The notes: generated by a model from the letters alone, not told the origin. A DNA stretch of 47,150 bases from Amycolatopsis alkalitolerans (GCF_006152065.1 NZ_VDFW01000044.1:1-47150); one strand, 5' to 3'; positions 16,328 to 24,652 are shown, numbered from the stretch's first letter. Made by a program: numbers and translations.

Positions 16328-16390
16328 GCCGTGAGGGACCCCCTCATTCCTTTATGTGCCGTGAGGGGGTCCCTCACGGCACATAAAGGA
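16328..16390. repeat. 57-bp palindromic repeat, right copy, with extended hairpin
   Basis: Positions 16328-16384 match the left copy at 15231-15287. Here the palindrome extends to perfect 20-bp arms, 16348-16367 and 16371-16390, with a 3-nt loop. It lies 7 bp after the ung stop codon, so it could also end ung transcription on the minus strand. Confidence 0.85.
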
Positions 16391-16397
16391 AGTGTGC

Positions 16398-17075
16398 CTA
16401 CGGCAGCTTCCAGTCGATGGGCTGCCCGCCCTGCTTTGCCAGCAGCTCATTCGCGCGGCTGAAGGGGCGTGAGCCGAAGAAGCCGTTGTGCGCCGACATC
16501 GGGCTCGGGTGCACCGACTCGATGCACGGCACACCGTTCAGCAGCGGTTTCAGGCTTCGCGCGTTCGAGCCCCACAGGATCGCCACCAGCGGGCCACCGC
16601 GCTGCGCCAGCGCCTTGATCGCCTGTTCGGTGATCTCCTCCCAGCCCTTGCCCTTGTGCGAGTTCGGCGCGCCGGGCCGCACGGTGAGCGACCTGTTCAG
16701 CAGCAGCACCCCCTGCTCGGTCCACGGCGTCAGGTCCCCATTGGACGGTGCCGGGTACCCGAGGTCGTCGCGGTATTCCTGGAAGATGTTGATCAGACTC
16801 TTCGGCAGCGGCCGCACGTCCGGCGCGACCGCGAAGCACAGGCCGATCGGGTGCCCCGGCGTCGGATACGGATCCTGCCCCACGATCAGCACCCGGACGT
16901 CGGCGAACGGCTGTTGGAACGCGCGCAGCACGTTCTCGCCCGCCGGGAGATACGTCCGCCCCGCCGCGATCTCGGCGCGCAGGAAGTCGCCCATCGCGCC
17001 GATCCGGTCCGCGACCGGCGCCAGCGCCTGCGCCCACCCGGCTTCCACAACCTCCGACAAGGGTTTTCCGCTCAC
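16398..17075 (-). CDS. ung: Uracil-DNA glycosylase, family 1
   Basis: This protein of about 225 residues removes uracil from DNA in base-excision repair. It has the water-activating motif [10 protein letters not shown] (Asp68 from the chosen start), the uracil-binding [12 protein letters not shown] region and the minor-groove loop [17 protein letters not shown]. The GTG at 17075 aligns with the usual actinobacterial N-terminus ([13 protein letters not shown]). A TAGAGT hexamer seven bases before this GTG fits a -10 box, so the mRNA is probably leaderless. A TTG 39 nt upstream would be an alternative. The gene is downstream of degraded relics on the other strand. Confidence 0.95.
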   Translation of the reverse strand: MSGKPLSEVVEAGWAQALAPVADRIGAMGDFLRAEIAAGRTYLPAGENVLRAFQQPFADVRVLIVGQDPYPTPGHPIGLCFAVAPDVRPLPKSLINIFQEYRDDLGYPAPSNGDLTPWTEQGVLLLNRSLTVRPGAPNSHKGKGWEEITEQAIKALAQRGGPLVAILWGSNARSLKPLLNGVPCIESVHPSPMSAHNGFFGSRPFSRANELLAKQGGQPIDWKLP

Positions 17076-17179
17076 GGCGGCGACTCTAGCGTCGCCCGCA
17101 AGCCTTTGGTGCAACCGGCTGCGACGAACCGTGCCGGGACGGTAACCTCGAAGGTCCAGAACCTACCTGCGGAGGAGGC

Positions 17180-17284
17180 CGCGCGGCGGTCCCGGGCGCG
17201 TCCGACGAGCAGATCAACCGGGCGCTGGACCTGTTCATCCGGCGGCTCTCCCAGCCGCCGGAATGGCGCGCGAAGCGCTCCTGA
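17180..17284 (+). pseudogene. C-terminal fragment of an unidentified protein
   Basis: A frame ending TGA at 17282-17284 reads as a plausible helical tail (SDEQINRALDLFIRRLSQ, then PPEWRAKRS). It overlaps the ATG of the caspase relic by 22 nt, an arrangement typical of coupled genes, so it may be the end of a former upstream operon partner. No start codon with a good context was found. The left boundary is approximate. Confidence 0.35.
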
Positions 17285-17525
17285 TCGGTACCAGCACGTA
17301 CGCCGATCCGGCGGTGAACTGTTCAGCACCGCGTCCGACACCCGCCTCGACGATCTCGACGAAACCGCCCTCTCGGCCACCCGGCTCAACCGGTGGATGC
17401 GGGCCTGCCGGTCCCGGCGCGTCCTGTTGATCCCCGACTGCTGCTACAGCGGTGAAGCGGAGGGCAATCTCGATCAGCGCATCACCCTCGACGAGCTGTA
17501 CTACTCACATCCGCGTCGGCGATGA
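17263..17525 (+). pseudogene. Caspase-like peptidase relic
   Basis: The ATG at 17263 opens MAREALLIGTSTYADPA, the usual first strand of prokaryotic caspase-like peptidases. After about 17310 the frame must change, and the other frame then gives GELFSTASDTRLDDLDETAL, the SATRLNRWM helix and RVLLIPDCCYSG, with the catalytic Cys of caspases encoded at 17442-17444. The roughly 80 residues that normally lie between these parts, including the catalytic His region, are missing. The second frame ends at a TGA at 17525 soon after ITLDELYYSH. Internal deletion plus frameshift make this a dead gene. Intact homologues belong to bacterial conflict systems. Confidence 0.7.
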
Positions 17526-17811
17526 CGTGTCGCAGCGCACGGCGGAGCGTTCGGCACACCAGGGCGCTCGCGACCAGCTCGCCGCGTACCAGGGCGCCGA
17601 CACGCGCAAGGACACCGCCGTGCACGAGGACGGCCTCCCGCGGCCCGGCTACTGGACCCAGGACAACTCGGACAGCACCGTCCGGCTCCTGTGCGGCAAT
17701 GTCGTTGCCAGCCTGGAGATGCAAGGCGTGAGCGCCGATCGGAACGCCCTCGTCCAGATCACCGAGAAAGCGGTTTCCGACCTGACCGAACAGGTCCCGG
17801 GACTCTGCTGA
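17500..17811 (+). pseudogene. C-terminal fragment of a secreted-type protein
   Basis: Downstream of the caspase relic another frame runs to a TGA at 17811 and encodes about 100 residues ending LVQITEKAVSDLTEQVPGLC. The style (VRLLCGNVVASLEM, then a Cys at the end) resembles C-termini of actinobacterial lipoproteins or secreted substrate-like proteins with paired cysteines. No start, signal peptide or ribosome-binding site belongs to it, so it appears to be a remnant fused by deletion. The next gene on the opposite strand ends at the adjacent base. Confidence 0.45.
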
Positions 17812-18336
17812 CTAGCGGTCCAGCCTGCGCAATTCGGCACGGAACAACTCGGCCCGCCTGACGTAGGACTCCACCACGCCCTGGATCTGCTCCGGCCCGA
17901 AAGACGTGTTCGGCCGTGTCTTCGCCGGCACGCCCAACGCGATATGCCCCGAGGGCACCTGCGACCGGTACGACAGCACCGCGCCCGCCCCGACCATCGC
18001 CCCGTCCTCGATCACCGTGCCGTTCAGCACCACCGAACCCGACGCGATGAGGCAGCCCGTGCCGATCTTCGCGCCCTCGACGTGCACCGCGTGCCCGATC
18101 GCCGACGACGGCCCCAGGATCGTCGGCTCCTTCGCGGTGCAGTGCACGACGCACCCGTCCTGGATGTTCGACCGCTCCCCCAGTTCGATGTACCCGTGGT
18201 CACCGCGCAGCACGGTCTGCGGCCACACCGACGCGTGCGCGGCGATCCGCACGTCACCGATCACCGTCGCGTCGGGGTGCACATAGGCGTCCGGATGGAT
18301 CCGGGGCACACGATCTCCAAGCGCGTAAATCGCCAC
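17812..18336 (-). CDS. Gamma-carbonic anhydrase family (left-handed beta-helix) protein
   Basis: This 174-residue protein consists of hexapeptide repeats (HPDATVIGDVRIAAHASVWP, SNIQDGCVVHC and following turns) forming a left-handed beta-helix with a C-terminal helix. Conserved residues of the YrdA/PaaY gamma-class carbonic anhydrase-like family are present: RGDHGYIELG, NIQDG and GHAVHVEG, with the three metal-binding histidines in VVHC, IGHAVHVEG. The GTG at 18336 has a TGGAG site upstream. Whether it hydrates CO2 or is a metal-binding relative cannot be told. Confidence 0.88.
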   Translation of the reverse strand: MAIYALGDRVPRIHPDAYVHPDATVIGDVRIAAHASVWPQTVLRGDHGYIELGERSNIQDGCVVHCTAKEPTILGPSSAIGHAVHVEGAKIGTGCLIASGSVVLNGTVIEDGAMVGAGAVLSYRSQVPSGHIALGVPAKTRPNTSFGPEQIQGVVESYVRRAELFRAELRRLDR

Positions 18337-18378
18337 GAAGGCTCCAATCGCCGTCGATTCGCTTCGCCCGCGATTGGA

Positions 18379-18843
18379 TCACGCGAGGAGTTCCTTGCCG
18401 TAGTACCGGCTCAATGTTTCGTGGCGGTAGTGGCCGAAGCCACGGATCCCCACGTATCCGGACGACTCGTACAGGGCCAGCGCTTCGGGCTGCTTCATCC
18501 CCGTCTCGAGCACAGCCCGCCGGTGCCCCGCTTCGCGTGCCGTCCGTTCCAGCTCGGCCAGCACGGCTCGCGCGAACCCCTTGCCCCGCGCGGATTCCAC
18601 GACGTACATCCGCTTGATCTCGGCATCGCCCGGCCTCGGCGTCTCGTGGGCCCGCCAGCCGCCGCACGCGACCGGAACGCCGTCGAGGTATCCGACGAGG
18701 AAGATCCCTTGCGGCAGCGCGAACTCCGCCGGATCGACAGGCGTCTCGTCCGGTCCGCCGTAGCGGGTCACGTACTCGCGCTGGACGCCGTCGATCAGCT
18801 TGACGGCATCGGGATGGTCGAAGGGGGTTACGCGGAGATCCAC
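18379..18843 (-). CDS. GNAT family N-acetyltransferase
   Basis: This 154-residue protein has the GNAT acetyl-CoA fold. Strand 4 (AEIKRMYVVESARGKGFARAVL) leads into the pyrophosphate-binding RGKGFA loop, and the C-terminal motif includes ALALYESSGYVGIRGFGHY. Its acceptor substrate is not recognisable. It ends 42 bp before the carbonic anhydrase-like gene and begins 10 bp after thiL ends, so thiL-GNAT-carbonic anhydrase may be one transcript. Confidence 0.88.
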   Translation of the reverse strand: MDLRVTPFDHPDAVKLIDGVQREYVTRYGGPDETPVDPAEFALPQGIFLVGYLDGVPVACGGWRAHETPRPGDAEIKRMYVVESARGKGFARAVLAELERTAREAGHRRAVLETGMKQPEALALYESSGYVGIRGFGHYRHETLSRYYGKELLA

Positions 18844-18853
18844 GCGTCGAACG

Positions 18854-19831
18854 TTACTGCGGTCGGCGCCAGTGCTCCCAACCGGTTTCCCCGGCGTATG
18901 GCTTGCCGTCGACGGTCAGCCCGGAGTCCGGCATGGTCACGGCCCCGATCCGCCGCCACCCCTCGGGCAGGTCGGCGAACGGCGGGAAGGCGGCCGCGAG
19001 CGCGTGATCCTCGCCGCCGGTCAGAACCCAGTGCAGCGGGTCCGCGCCCAGCGCGGTGCCGACGTCGACGAGTCGCCGGCTCACCTCGAGCAGGTCGGTG
19101 CGGACGTCGATGCCGACCTCCGACTGCTCGGCGATATGCCCGAGGTCGGCGAGCAGCCCGTCGGACACGTCGATCATCGCCGTCGCGCCGGCCACCGCCG
19201 CGGCGGGACCGGCGGCATAGTCCGGTTCCGGGTAGCGCTGGGCGTTGGCGACCGTGACCGGCGAGCGGAACCCGCGATGCAGCACGGCGAGCCCGGCCGC
19301 GGCCCAGCCCAGTCGCCCGTGGACCGCGACGATGTCCCCGGGGCGCGCGCCCGAACGCGTGACCGGCGGGCGCCCGCGCAGATCACCCAGAGCAGTGATA
19401 CTCAACACCAGCTGATCGGCTTGCACGACGTCGCCGCCGACGAGGCCCGCCCCCGCCCCGGAGGCCTCCGCCCACATCCCCTCGGTGATGCGTTTGACGA
19501 GGCCGGCGTCGGTTTCGGCGGGGCAGGCCAGCCCGACGAGCACTGAGGTGGGGAACGCGCCCATCGCCGCGATATCGGCGAGGTTGACCGCGACGGCCTT
19601 GCGCCCGACCTGTTCCGGAGTGGACCAGTCGAGGCGGAAGTGCACACCCTCGACCAGCACGTCCGTACTCGCCACGACCCGCCCGTCGGCCGCCTCGACC
19701 ACCGCGGCGTCGTCGCCGGGGCCGAGCAGGGTGGTCGGGGGCTGTCTTCGGTTCTCCGTCACGGCACGGATAAGGCCGAACTCACCCAGCTCGGCTACAG
19801 TGCCGCCCTTCGGCACTTTCTGTGACGACAC
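18854..19831 (-). CDS. thiL: Thiamine-monophosphate kinase
   Basis: This 325-residue enzyme phosphorylates thiamine monophosphate to thiamine diphosphate with ATP, the final cofactor step. It has the N-terminal metal/ATP motif GPGDDAAVV, the VNLADIAAMGA helix, MIDVSDGLLADLGHIAEQS and VLTGGEDHALAAAF, all diagnostic of ThiL within the PurM-like family. The GTG at 19831 is used. It is divergent from the Lrp-like gene, with a gap of about 116 bp containing both promoters. Confidence 0.95.
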   Translation of the reverse strand: MSSQKVPKGGTVAELGEFGLIRAVTENRRQPPTTLLGPGDDAAVVEAADGRVVASTDVLVEGVHFRLDWSTPEQVGRKAVAVNLADIAAMGAFPTSVLVGLACPAETDAGLVKRITEGMWAEASGAGAGLVGGDVVQADQLVLSITALGDLRGRPPVTRSGARPGDIVAVHGRLGWAAAGLAVLHRGFRSPVTVANAQRYPEPDYAAGPAAAVAGATAMIDVSDGLLADLGHIAEQSEVGIDVRTDLLEVSRRLVDVGTALGADPLHWVLTGGEDHALAAAFPPFADLPEGWRRIGAVTMPDSGLTVDGKPYAGETGWEHWRRPQ

Positions 19832-19947
19832 TCGCCCGCTCCATCCCTCGTAAGTCGGAACATCGGATCACCTATCGTCTCCCCGTTGGGGTAGGTTCTT
19901 CCCACGTTCCTACCTTGAGTCCAGCGCAGAAGACGAAGGGGCGCGCC

Positions 19948-20181
19948 GTGGTCCACGCATACATCCTCATCCAGACCGAAGTCGGCAAGGCCGCGGCGGT
20001 CGCGGCGGAGATCGCGCGCATTACGGGGGTCACCACCTCCGAGGATGTGACGGGCCCGTACGACGTGATCGTCCGCGCCGAAGCCGAAACCGTCGACCAG
20101 CTCGGGCAGCTCGTCGTCGCGAAGGTCCAGGGCGTCGAGGGCATCACGCGTACGCTCACGTGCCCGGTGGTACACCTCTGA
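19948..20181 (+). CDS. Lrp/AsnC ligand-binding (RAM) domain protein without HTH
   Basis: This 77-residue protein consists of the effector-binding alpha/beta domain of Lrp/AsnC regulators (VHAYILIQTEVGKA through ITRTLTCPVVHL), with no DNA-binding domain. The GTG at 19948 is preceded by GAAGGGG at good spacing and matches the usual N-terminus; an upstream in-frame start would add unlikely residues. Stand-alone RAM proteins are conserved beside DUF3515, ddl and thiL in actinobacteria and may bind amino acids or modulate full-length Lrp proteins. It ends one base before the DUF3515 gene. Confidence 0.9.
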   Translation: MVHAYILIQTEVGKAAAVAAEIARITGVTTSEDVTGPYDVIVRAEAETVDQLGQLVVAKVQGVEGITRTLTCPVVHL

Positions 20182-20182
20182 C

Positions 20183-20719
20183 GTGCCCGAACAGCAGACC
20201 GGCGCCCCGCCCCGGCGCCTGATCATCATCGCCGCGGTCATCGCCGTCGCCTTCGCGGTCGCGGTCGCCGTCCTCAGCCTCGTCAACCGCACGAAGCCCG
20301 AACAGGACAACGGCCCGCTCGCGCTCGCCGCGGTGCCCGCGCCCCAGGCGGGCTCGGCGGAATGCGCCGCGCTGGTCCCGGCGCTCCCGGCGCAGCTCAT
20401 TTCGAACGGCGCCACCCTGAACCGCCGCGAGATCGCCGAACCCGCCCCGCCGGCGACCGTCGCGTGGGGCGCACCCGACGCGATCGTGTTGCGCTGCGGT
20501 CTGGACCGCCCAACGGAGCTGACGCCGACTTCGCAGCTGCGGGTCGTCTCGGGCGTGCAATGGCTCCCGGTCGAAGGCCAGGGTTCGTCGACGTGGTACC
20601 TGGTCGACCGGAACGTCTACGCCGGGCTGACCGTGCCCGATTCCGCCGGCACCGGCCCTTTGCAGATGGTCTCGGACACCGTCGCGAAGACGCTGAAGCC
20701 GGTGCCCCTGCGCTTCTAA
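20183..20719 (+). CDS. DUF3515 domain-containing membrane-anchored protein
   Basis: This 178-residue protein has a single N-terminal TM anchor (about 13-32, IIIAAVIAVAFAVAVAV) and an external domain with two conserved cysteines (AECAALV and VLRCGLD) and the WYLVDRNVYAGLTVPD motif of DUF3515. The role of the family is unknown; it is conserved next to thiL and ddl in actinobacteria. It starts with GTG one base after the Lrp-like stop codon, indicating coupled expression. Confidence 0.88.
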   Translation: MPEQQTGAPPRRLIIIAAVIAVAFAVAVAVLSLVNRTKPEQDNGPLALAAVPAPQAGSAECAALVPALPAQLISNGATLNRREIAEPAPPATVAWGAPDAIVLRCGLDRPTELTPTSQLRVVSGVQWLPVEGQGSSTWYLVDRNVYAGLTVPDSAGTGPLQMVSDTVAKTLKPVPLRF

Positions 20720-20720
20720 C

Positions 20721-20740
20721 GCCGAGATCTACATTCGCGG
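20721..20740 (+). repeat. Remnant of the dispersed GAGATCTAC element
   Basis: The sequence GCCGAGATCTACATTCGCGG lies in the 22-bp gap between the convergent DUF3515 and ddl genes. It matches the end motif found at 107-120, 24635-24652 and 30891-30912. Confidence 0.5.
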
Positions 20741-20741
20741 C

Positions 20742-21827
20742 CTACCGCAGGCCGGTACCCCGCGCGATCGCCGTCTCGATCAAGGTAGTGAGCAGGGTCC
20801 GGAAGTCCATACCCGTCACGGCCCACATCTTCGGATAGGCCGAGGTCATGGTGAAGCCGGGCATCGTGTTGACCTCGTTCACCGTGAGCTCGCCGTTCGC
20901 GCCGACGAAGAAGTCCACCCTGGCCAGGCCCTGGCAGTCGAGTGCGCGGAAGGCCCGGACGGCGTGCGCGCGCAGCCGCTCGGTCACGGCGTCGTCGAGC
21001 TTCGCGGGGATGTCCAGCTCGGCGTCCTCACCGATGTACTTGGTTTCGAAGTCGTACCAGGCGTCCTCGGCGAGGACCCTGATCTCCGCGGGCAGCGAGG
21101 CCTCGACCCGGCCGTCGGGGAACTCCAGCACGCCGCATTCGATCTCGCGGCCGACGACCGCCGCCTCGATGAGGACCTTCGGATCGGTCTGCCGCGCCAG
21201 CGCGATCGCGTCGTCGAGCCGGGACCAGTCGGTGACCTTGCTGATGCCGATCGAGGAGCCCGCGCGCGCCGGTTTGACGAACACCGGCAGGCCCAGCCGC
21301 TCGCGATCCGCTTCTTCCAAAGTGGACTGATCGCGGCGCAGCGCGGCGTACTTCCCGACCGGAAGTCCTTCCGCGGCAAGGAGTTTCTTGGCGTACTCCT
21401 TGTCCATCGCCGCCGCGCTGGCGAACACACCCGCACCGACGTAGGGGATTCCCGCGAGCTCAAGCAGTCCCTGGATGGTCCCGTCCTCACCGAACGCGCC
21501 ATGCAGCACCGGGAACACGACATCGACCTGGCCGAGTGCCGCCGCCCCCGAATCGAGCGTGACAAGCTCGCGTCGCGTCGGGTCACCCGCCAGTACGAGC
21601 GCCTGGCCGGACTCGACGCTCGGCAGCTGTTTGCCGTGGATCTCGAGCTTGCGGGGGTCGGAGGTGCCCAGCACCCAGCCGCCTTCCGGGGTGATACCGA
21701 TCGGCACGATCTCGAACCGGTCCGGATCCAGGTTCGCCAGCACGCTCCCGGCCGAGACGCAGGAGATGGTGTGCTCGGTGCTGCGGCCGCCGAACACCAC
21801 GGCAACCCGCGCTTTCCCGGTACTCAT
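20742..21827 (-). CDS. ddl: D-alanine--D-alanine ligase
   Basis: This 361-residue ATP-grasp enzyme joins two D-alanines for peptidoglycan precursor synthesis. The N-terminal [19 protein letters not shown] motif, [22 protein letters not shown]-binding [17 protein letters not shown] and C-terminal [26 protein letters not shown] are all characteristic. It is convergent with DUF3515. The active-site motif is that of a normal D-Ala-D-Ala ligase; a depsipeptide specificity is not indicated. Confidence 0.97.
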   Translation of the reverse strand: MSTGKARVAVVFGGRSTEHTISCVSAGSVLANLDPDRFEIVPIGITPEGGWVLGTSDPRKLEIHGKQLPSVESGQALVLAGDPTRRELVTLDSGAAALGQVDVVFPVLHGAFGEDGTIQGLLELAGIPYVGAGVFASAAAMDKEYAKKLLAAEGLPVGKYAALRRDQSTLEEADRERLGLPVFVKPARAGSSIGISKVTDWSRLDDAIALARQTDPKVLIEAAVVGREIECGVLEFPDGRVEASLPAEIRVLAEDAWYDFETKYIGEDAELDIPAKLDDAVTERLRAHAVRAFRALDCQGLARVDFFVGANGELTVNEVNTMPGFTMTSAYPKMWAVTGMDFRTLLTTLIETAIARGTGLR

Positions 21828-21863
21828 GGGACGTCACCCTACCGGGCGCTTGCCGTCGAACGC

Positions 21864-23234
21864 TCAGCGCAGTAATTCGACCAGCGAGCCGAGCGAGTCG
21901 CGCAGGGCGGCCCGCGAACAGCCCGCGTAACCGATCGCCGCGCCGAAGGCGGTGGGCGTGCCCGCGAAATGCCTGGCGAGCCCGTCGAGCCGGATACCGC
22001 GACGCTCCGCCGCCCGCAGCCGTTCGCGCTCAGCCTCGGCCGAGAGGAACGGAACCACCAGGTGCGCACCGGCGTCGTCGCCGAGCACCGGGACGCCGGA
22101 AGCACGCAAGGCGGCGACCAGCAGCATGCGCCGCTCGGACAGTTCGCGCCGTAGTTTTCGCAGGTGGCGGCCCAGGTCGCCGTGACGGGCCAACTCGATC
22201 AGCACCCGCTGCCCGGCCGGCGAAGGGCGCGTTCCGGTGCGGTCGCGGTAGGCCAGGACCGCCGAGGTGACCGCGGGCGGCGCGACCATCCAGCCCGCAC
22301 CGAGCGTCGGGGTGAGGATCTTGCTCGTGGTGCCCAGATGCGCGACCACGTCCGGCGCGAGCGCGGCCAGCAGCGGCAGCGGTGCGACGTCGAACCGCAG
22401 CTCGCCGTCGTAGTCATCCTCGATCACCAGCATGTTCTGCGCCCGCGCCCGCTCGACGAGATCGACCCGGCGCGCCGCGCTCATCCGGCTGCCCATCGGG
22501 TACTGGTGTGCCGGCGAGCAGTAGACCGCCCGCGCGCCGGCCGGGATCGCGTCCGGGCGCAGGCCTTCGGAGTCCACGGGCACACCGGCGACCCGCACGC
22601 GAGCGGACCGCAACGCCTGCACCGCCCGCTGGTAACCCGGCTCTTCGACCGCCACGAGATCCCCGGGAGAGAAGACGGCACCGGCCAGTTCGACGACCGC
22701 CGTCGTCGTGCCGCCGGTCGCGAGCACGAAGTCCGTCCCGACGGCGAGCCCGCGGTGGCGCAACAGGTGTTCGGCGATCGCGTTGCGATAGTCCGGGAGC
22801 CCGGCGCGATGCGCACGGGACAGCGGAGGCGCGTCGGCGGCGGCCCGCCAGGCCCGCCGCCACGCCGCCCTGTCGAGGCCGGCGGCCCACGGCGTGCCCG
22901 GCGTCAGATCGAGAATTCCGTCGGGTTCGCGCTGCTCGCCGGGTATCGTCCGGTCAACGGGCCGATCGCTCGGCGGCGAGGTGGTCACATACGTGCCCGA
23001 ACCGTGCCGCCCGGCGATCCAGCCCTCGGCGTGCAACTGCTCGTACGCGGCGGAGGTCACCGTCCGGCTGACGCCGAGCCGCTCGGCTAGCGCGCGCGTC
23101 GAGGGCAGCCGGTCGCCGCCGCGCAGGTGCCCGCTCGAAGCCGACTCGCGCAAGGCGTCCGCGAGCTGCACCGCGAGCGGCACCGCGGACTCGCGATCGA
23201 GGGCCACGGGCAGGGCGGTACCGGAATGCGTCAC
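21864..23234 (-). CDS. MocR/PdxR-type GntR regulator with aminotransferase domain
   Basis: This protein of about 456 residues combines an N-terminal GntR winged helix (GGDRLPSTRALAERLGVSRT) with a fold-type I aminotransferase domain that binds pyridoxal phosphate (VIEDDYDGELRF and the Schiff-base region LGTTSKILTPTLGAGW). Such regulators usually control vitamin B6 genes and sense PLP. The GTG at 23234 is preceded by GAAAGG; a TTG six codons upstream would be weaker. It is divergent from a PNPOx-like gene with an inverted repeat between them, so that gene is the probable target. The ligand is not proven. Confidence 0.88.
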   Translation of the reverse strand: MTHSGTALPVALDRESAVPLAVQLADALRESASSGHLRGGDRLPSTRALAERLGVSRTVTSAAYEQLHAEGWIAGRHGSGTYVTTSPPSDRPVDRTIPGEQREPDGILDLTPGTPWAAGLDRAAWRRAWRAAADAPPLSRAHRAGLPDYRNAIAEHLLRHRGLAVGTDFVLATGGTTTAVVELAGAVFSPGDLVAVEEPGYQRAVQALRSARVRVAGVPVDSEGLRPDAIPAGARAVYCSPAHQYPMGSRMSAARRVDLVERARAQNMLVIEDDYDGELRFDVAPLPLLAALAPDVVAHLGTTSKILTPTLGAGWMVAPPAVTSAVLAYRDRTGTRPSPAGQRVLIELARHGDLGRHLRKLRRELSERRMLLVAALRASGVPVLGDDAGAHLVVPFLSAEAERERLRAAERRGIRLDGLARHFAGTPTAFGAAIGYAGCSRAALRDSLGSLVELLR

Positions 23235-23262
23235 GAGAAGTGGACCTTTCAAATGTGCCGAT

Positions 23263-23285
23263 GGTGGCTATTCTACGATGCCACC
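23263..23285. promoter_or_regulatory. Inverted repeat overlapping a -10 box between the MocR-type and PNPOx-like genes
   Basis: GGTGGC (23263-23268) and GCCACC (23280-23285) form a perfect inverted repeat with an 11-base spacer that contains TATTCT, a good TANNNT -10 for the plus-strand gene. It is a plausible operator for the divergent regulator. Confidence 0.5.
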
Positions 23286-23306
23286 TTGGCCGCGCACGCT
23301 GAAGGC

Positions 23307-23954
23307 ATGACGCTCTCGCCCACGCCCCGCAGCACCCTGACCCGGAAGAGGGACCGGGCGGCCACCGACCGGCAGGCGCTGTACGACCTGCTCGACGAAG
23401 CGCTCATCTGCCATCTCGGGCTCGTGCTGAACGGATCCCCCGTGGTCCTGCCCACCGGATACGGCCGCGACGGCGAAACGCTCTACCTGCACGGTTCGAC
23501 GGGGGCGGGCAACCTGCGCGCCGCGGCGACCGGGATCGACGTCTGCGTCACGGTGACCCTGCTGGACGGGATCGTCTACGCGCGCTCGCTCAACAATCAT
23601 TCGATGAACTACCGCAGCGCCGTCGTGCACGGGCGCGCGAAACTCGTCGACGATCCTGAAGAGAAGATGCGCGCGCTCGAGGTCGTCACCGAACACCTCG
23701 CGCCCGGCTCATGGGAGCACGCTCGCGCGGTGAACGCGAAGGAGTTCGCGTCCGTCGCGGTGCTCTCGCTGGACCTCGCCGAGGCGTCGGTGAAGGCGCG
23801 CGCGGGCGGGCCGGGCGAGGAGCCGGAAGACCTGTCCGCGGACGAGATCTGGGCGGGTGTGGTACCGGTCCAGACCACTTTCGGCGCGCCGGTACCGGCG
23901 GACTACACGCGCGTGCCCGTTCCGGAGCACGTCAATCGCGGACGGGACCGCTGA
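23307..23954 (+). CDS. Pyridoxamine 5'-phosphate oxidase-like (split-barrel flavin) protein
   Basis: This 215-residue protein belongs to the PNPOx-like FMN-binding split-barrel family (LICHLGLVLNGSPVVLPTGYG; YLHGSTGAGNLRAA; NYRSAVVHGRAKLVDDPEEK). It is of the group often annotated as nitroimidazole-resistance/flavin-nucleotide-binding proteins, so vitamin B6 oxidase activity is not assured. The ATG at 23307 follows GCTGAAGG. Location opposite a PLP-type regulator supports a link to B6 or flavin metabolism (inferred). Its 3' end overlaps the convergent cysteine dioxygenase gene by 23 nt. Confidence 0.85.
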   Translation: MTLSPTPRSTLTRKRDRAATDRQALYDLLDEALICHLGLVLNGSPVVLPTGYGRDGETLYLHGSTGAGNLRAAATGIDVCVTVTLLDGIVYARSLNNHSMNYRSAVVHGRAKLVDDPEEKMRALEVVTEHLAPGSWEHARAVNAKEFASVAVLSLDLAEASVKARAGGPGEEPEDLSADEIWAGVVPVQTTFGAPVPADYTRVPVPEHVNRGRDR

Positions 23955-24414
23955 CCGGGTCGAGGTGGTACGGCCACATCGCGCGGCCGCCGGCACGGTA
24001 GACGTGGACGCTGATCGCCGGATCCGGCCCCTCGTTGCGGACCTGGTGCACGTAACCCGGCCCGAACACGCGCGACTGGCCGGTGGCCAGCGCGTGCACT
24101 TCGGTCACGGCGCGGCCGTCGGGGGCACGCCGGGCGACGGTTTCGGTGAGCCGGCCGCTGACGATCGTGAACGCGCCGGTGGACTGCGCGTGATCGTGCA
24201 GGTCGGTCTGCTGGCCCGGGAGCCAGCCCATCAGCCACACCTCTTCGTCCGCGTCGCCCGCGATCCGGGCGGCGAACCGCTCGTCGGGGTCGTAGCGGAG
24301 CAGGCCGTGCCAGCGTTCGCGGTCGGCCGCGTACTCGAGGGCGACGCGCACGGGGTGGCGCAGGACGGCGGGGTTTTCGGCAAGCGCGACGGTGTTGTCC
24401 GGAACGGCGAACAT
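23932..24414 (-). CDS. Cysteine dioxygenase family protein
   Basis: This 160-residue cupin has the type I cysteine dioxygenase signature: iron-binding histidines in LHDHAQSTGAFTIVSG and the third in GYVHQVRN. The enzyme oxidises cysteine to cysteine sulfinate, controlling intracellular cysteine. The ATG at 24414 with AAGGAC upstream is chosen over longer starts in the same frame, which would add about 64 residues of unlikely composition. A small Cys-containing ORF precedes it (24461-24559). It is convergent with and overlaps the PNPOx-like gene. Confidence 0.88.
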   Translation of the reverse strand: MFAVPDNTVALAENPAVLRHPVRVALEYAADRERWHGLLRYDPDERFAARIAGDADEEVWLMGWLPGQQTDLHDHAQSTGAFTIVSGRLTETVARRAPDGRAVTEVHALATGQSRVFGPGYVHQVRNEGPDPAISVHVYRAGGRAMWPYHLDPVSGPVRD

Positions 24415-24460
24415 GCTGCTGGGTGTCCTTGAAGGAGAGGGAAACGGGTCGCTGGGCGGG

Positions 24461-24559
24461 TCAGCGACAAGGACACGGCGCGACGCGGGCGTGACACGGG
24501 AACGCGCGCACCGGAAGACCGGTTGGGTGCGGAACACCGCAATAGCCCTGCGCGAACAT
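24461..24559 (-). CDS. Possible 32-residue Cys-containing leader peptide of the cysteine dioxygenase gene
   Basis: An ATG at 24559 opens a 32-codon ORF ending at a TGA 46 nt before the cysteine dioxygenase ATG. It has four Cys codons, two of them in its last four residues (PCPCR). A leader rich in the substrate amino acid is the pattern expected for translational attenuation, known for polycysteine sORFs in mycobacteria. No strong ribosome-binding site is present, and it overlaps another frame, so chance remains possible. Confidence 0.4.
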   Translation of the reverse strand: MFAQGYCGVPHPTGLPVRAFPCHARVAPCPCR

Positions 24560-24634
24560 GGCGCCCAGACAACCAGGACGAACCGGGCCGCGCAAGGCGA
24601 TCCCACTCCGTGGAATCAGCGCACTCGCACCCAT

Positions 24635-24652
24635 CGAATGTAGATCTCGGCG
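24635..24652 (-). repeat. GTAGATCTCGG dispersed motif
   Basis: CGAATGTAGATCTCGGCG lies just after the gpsA stop codon. It is the reverse complement of the motif at 20721-20740 and part of the dispersed family. Confidence 0.5.

Noticed and set aside
15231..16390. CRISPR array
   Set aside because: There are only two copies of the repeat, separated by a gene rather than by uniform short spacers, and no cas genes are present.
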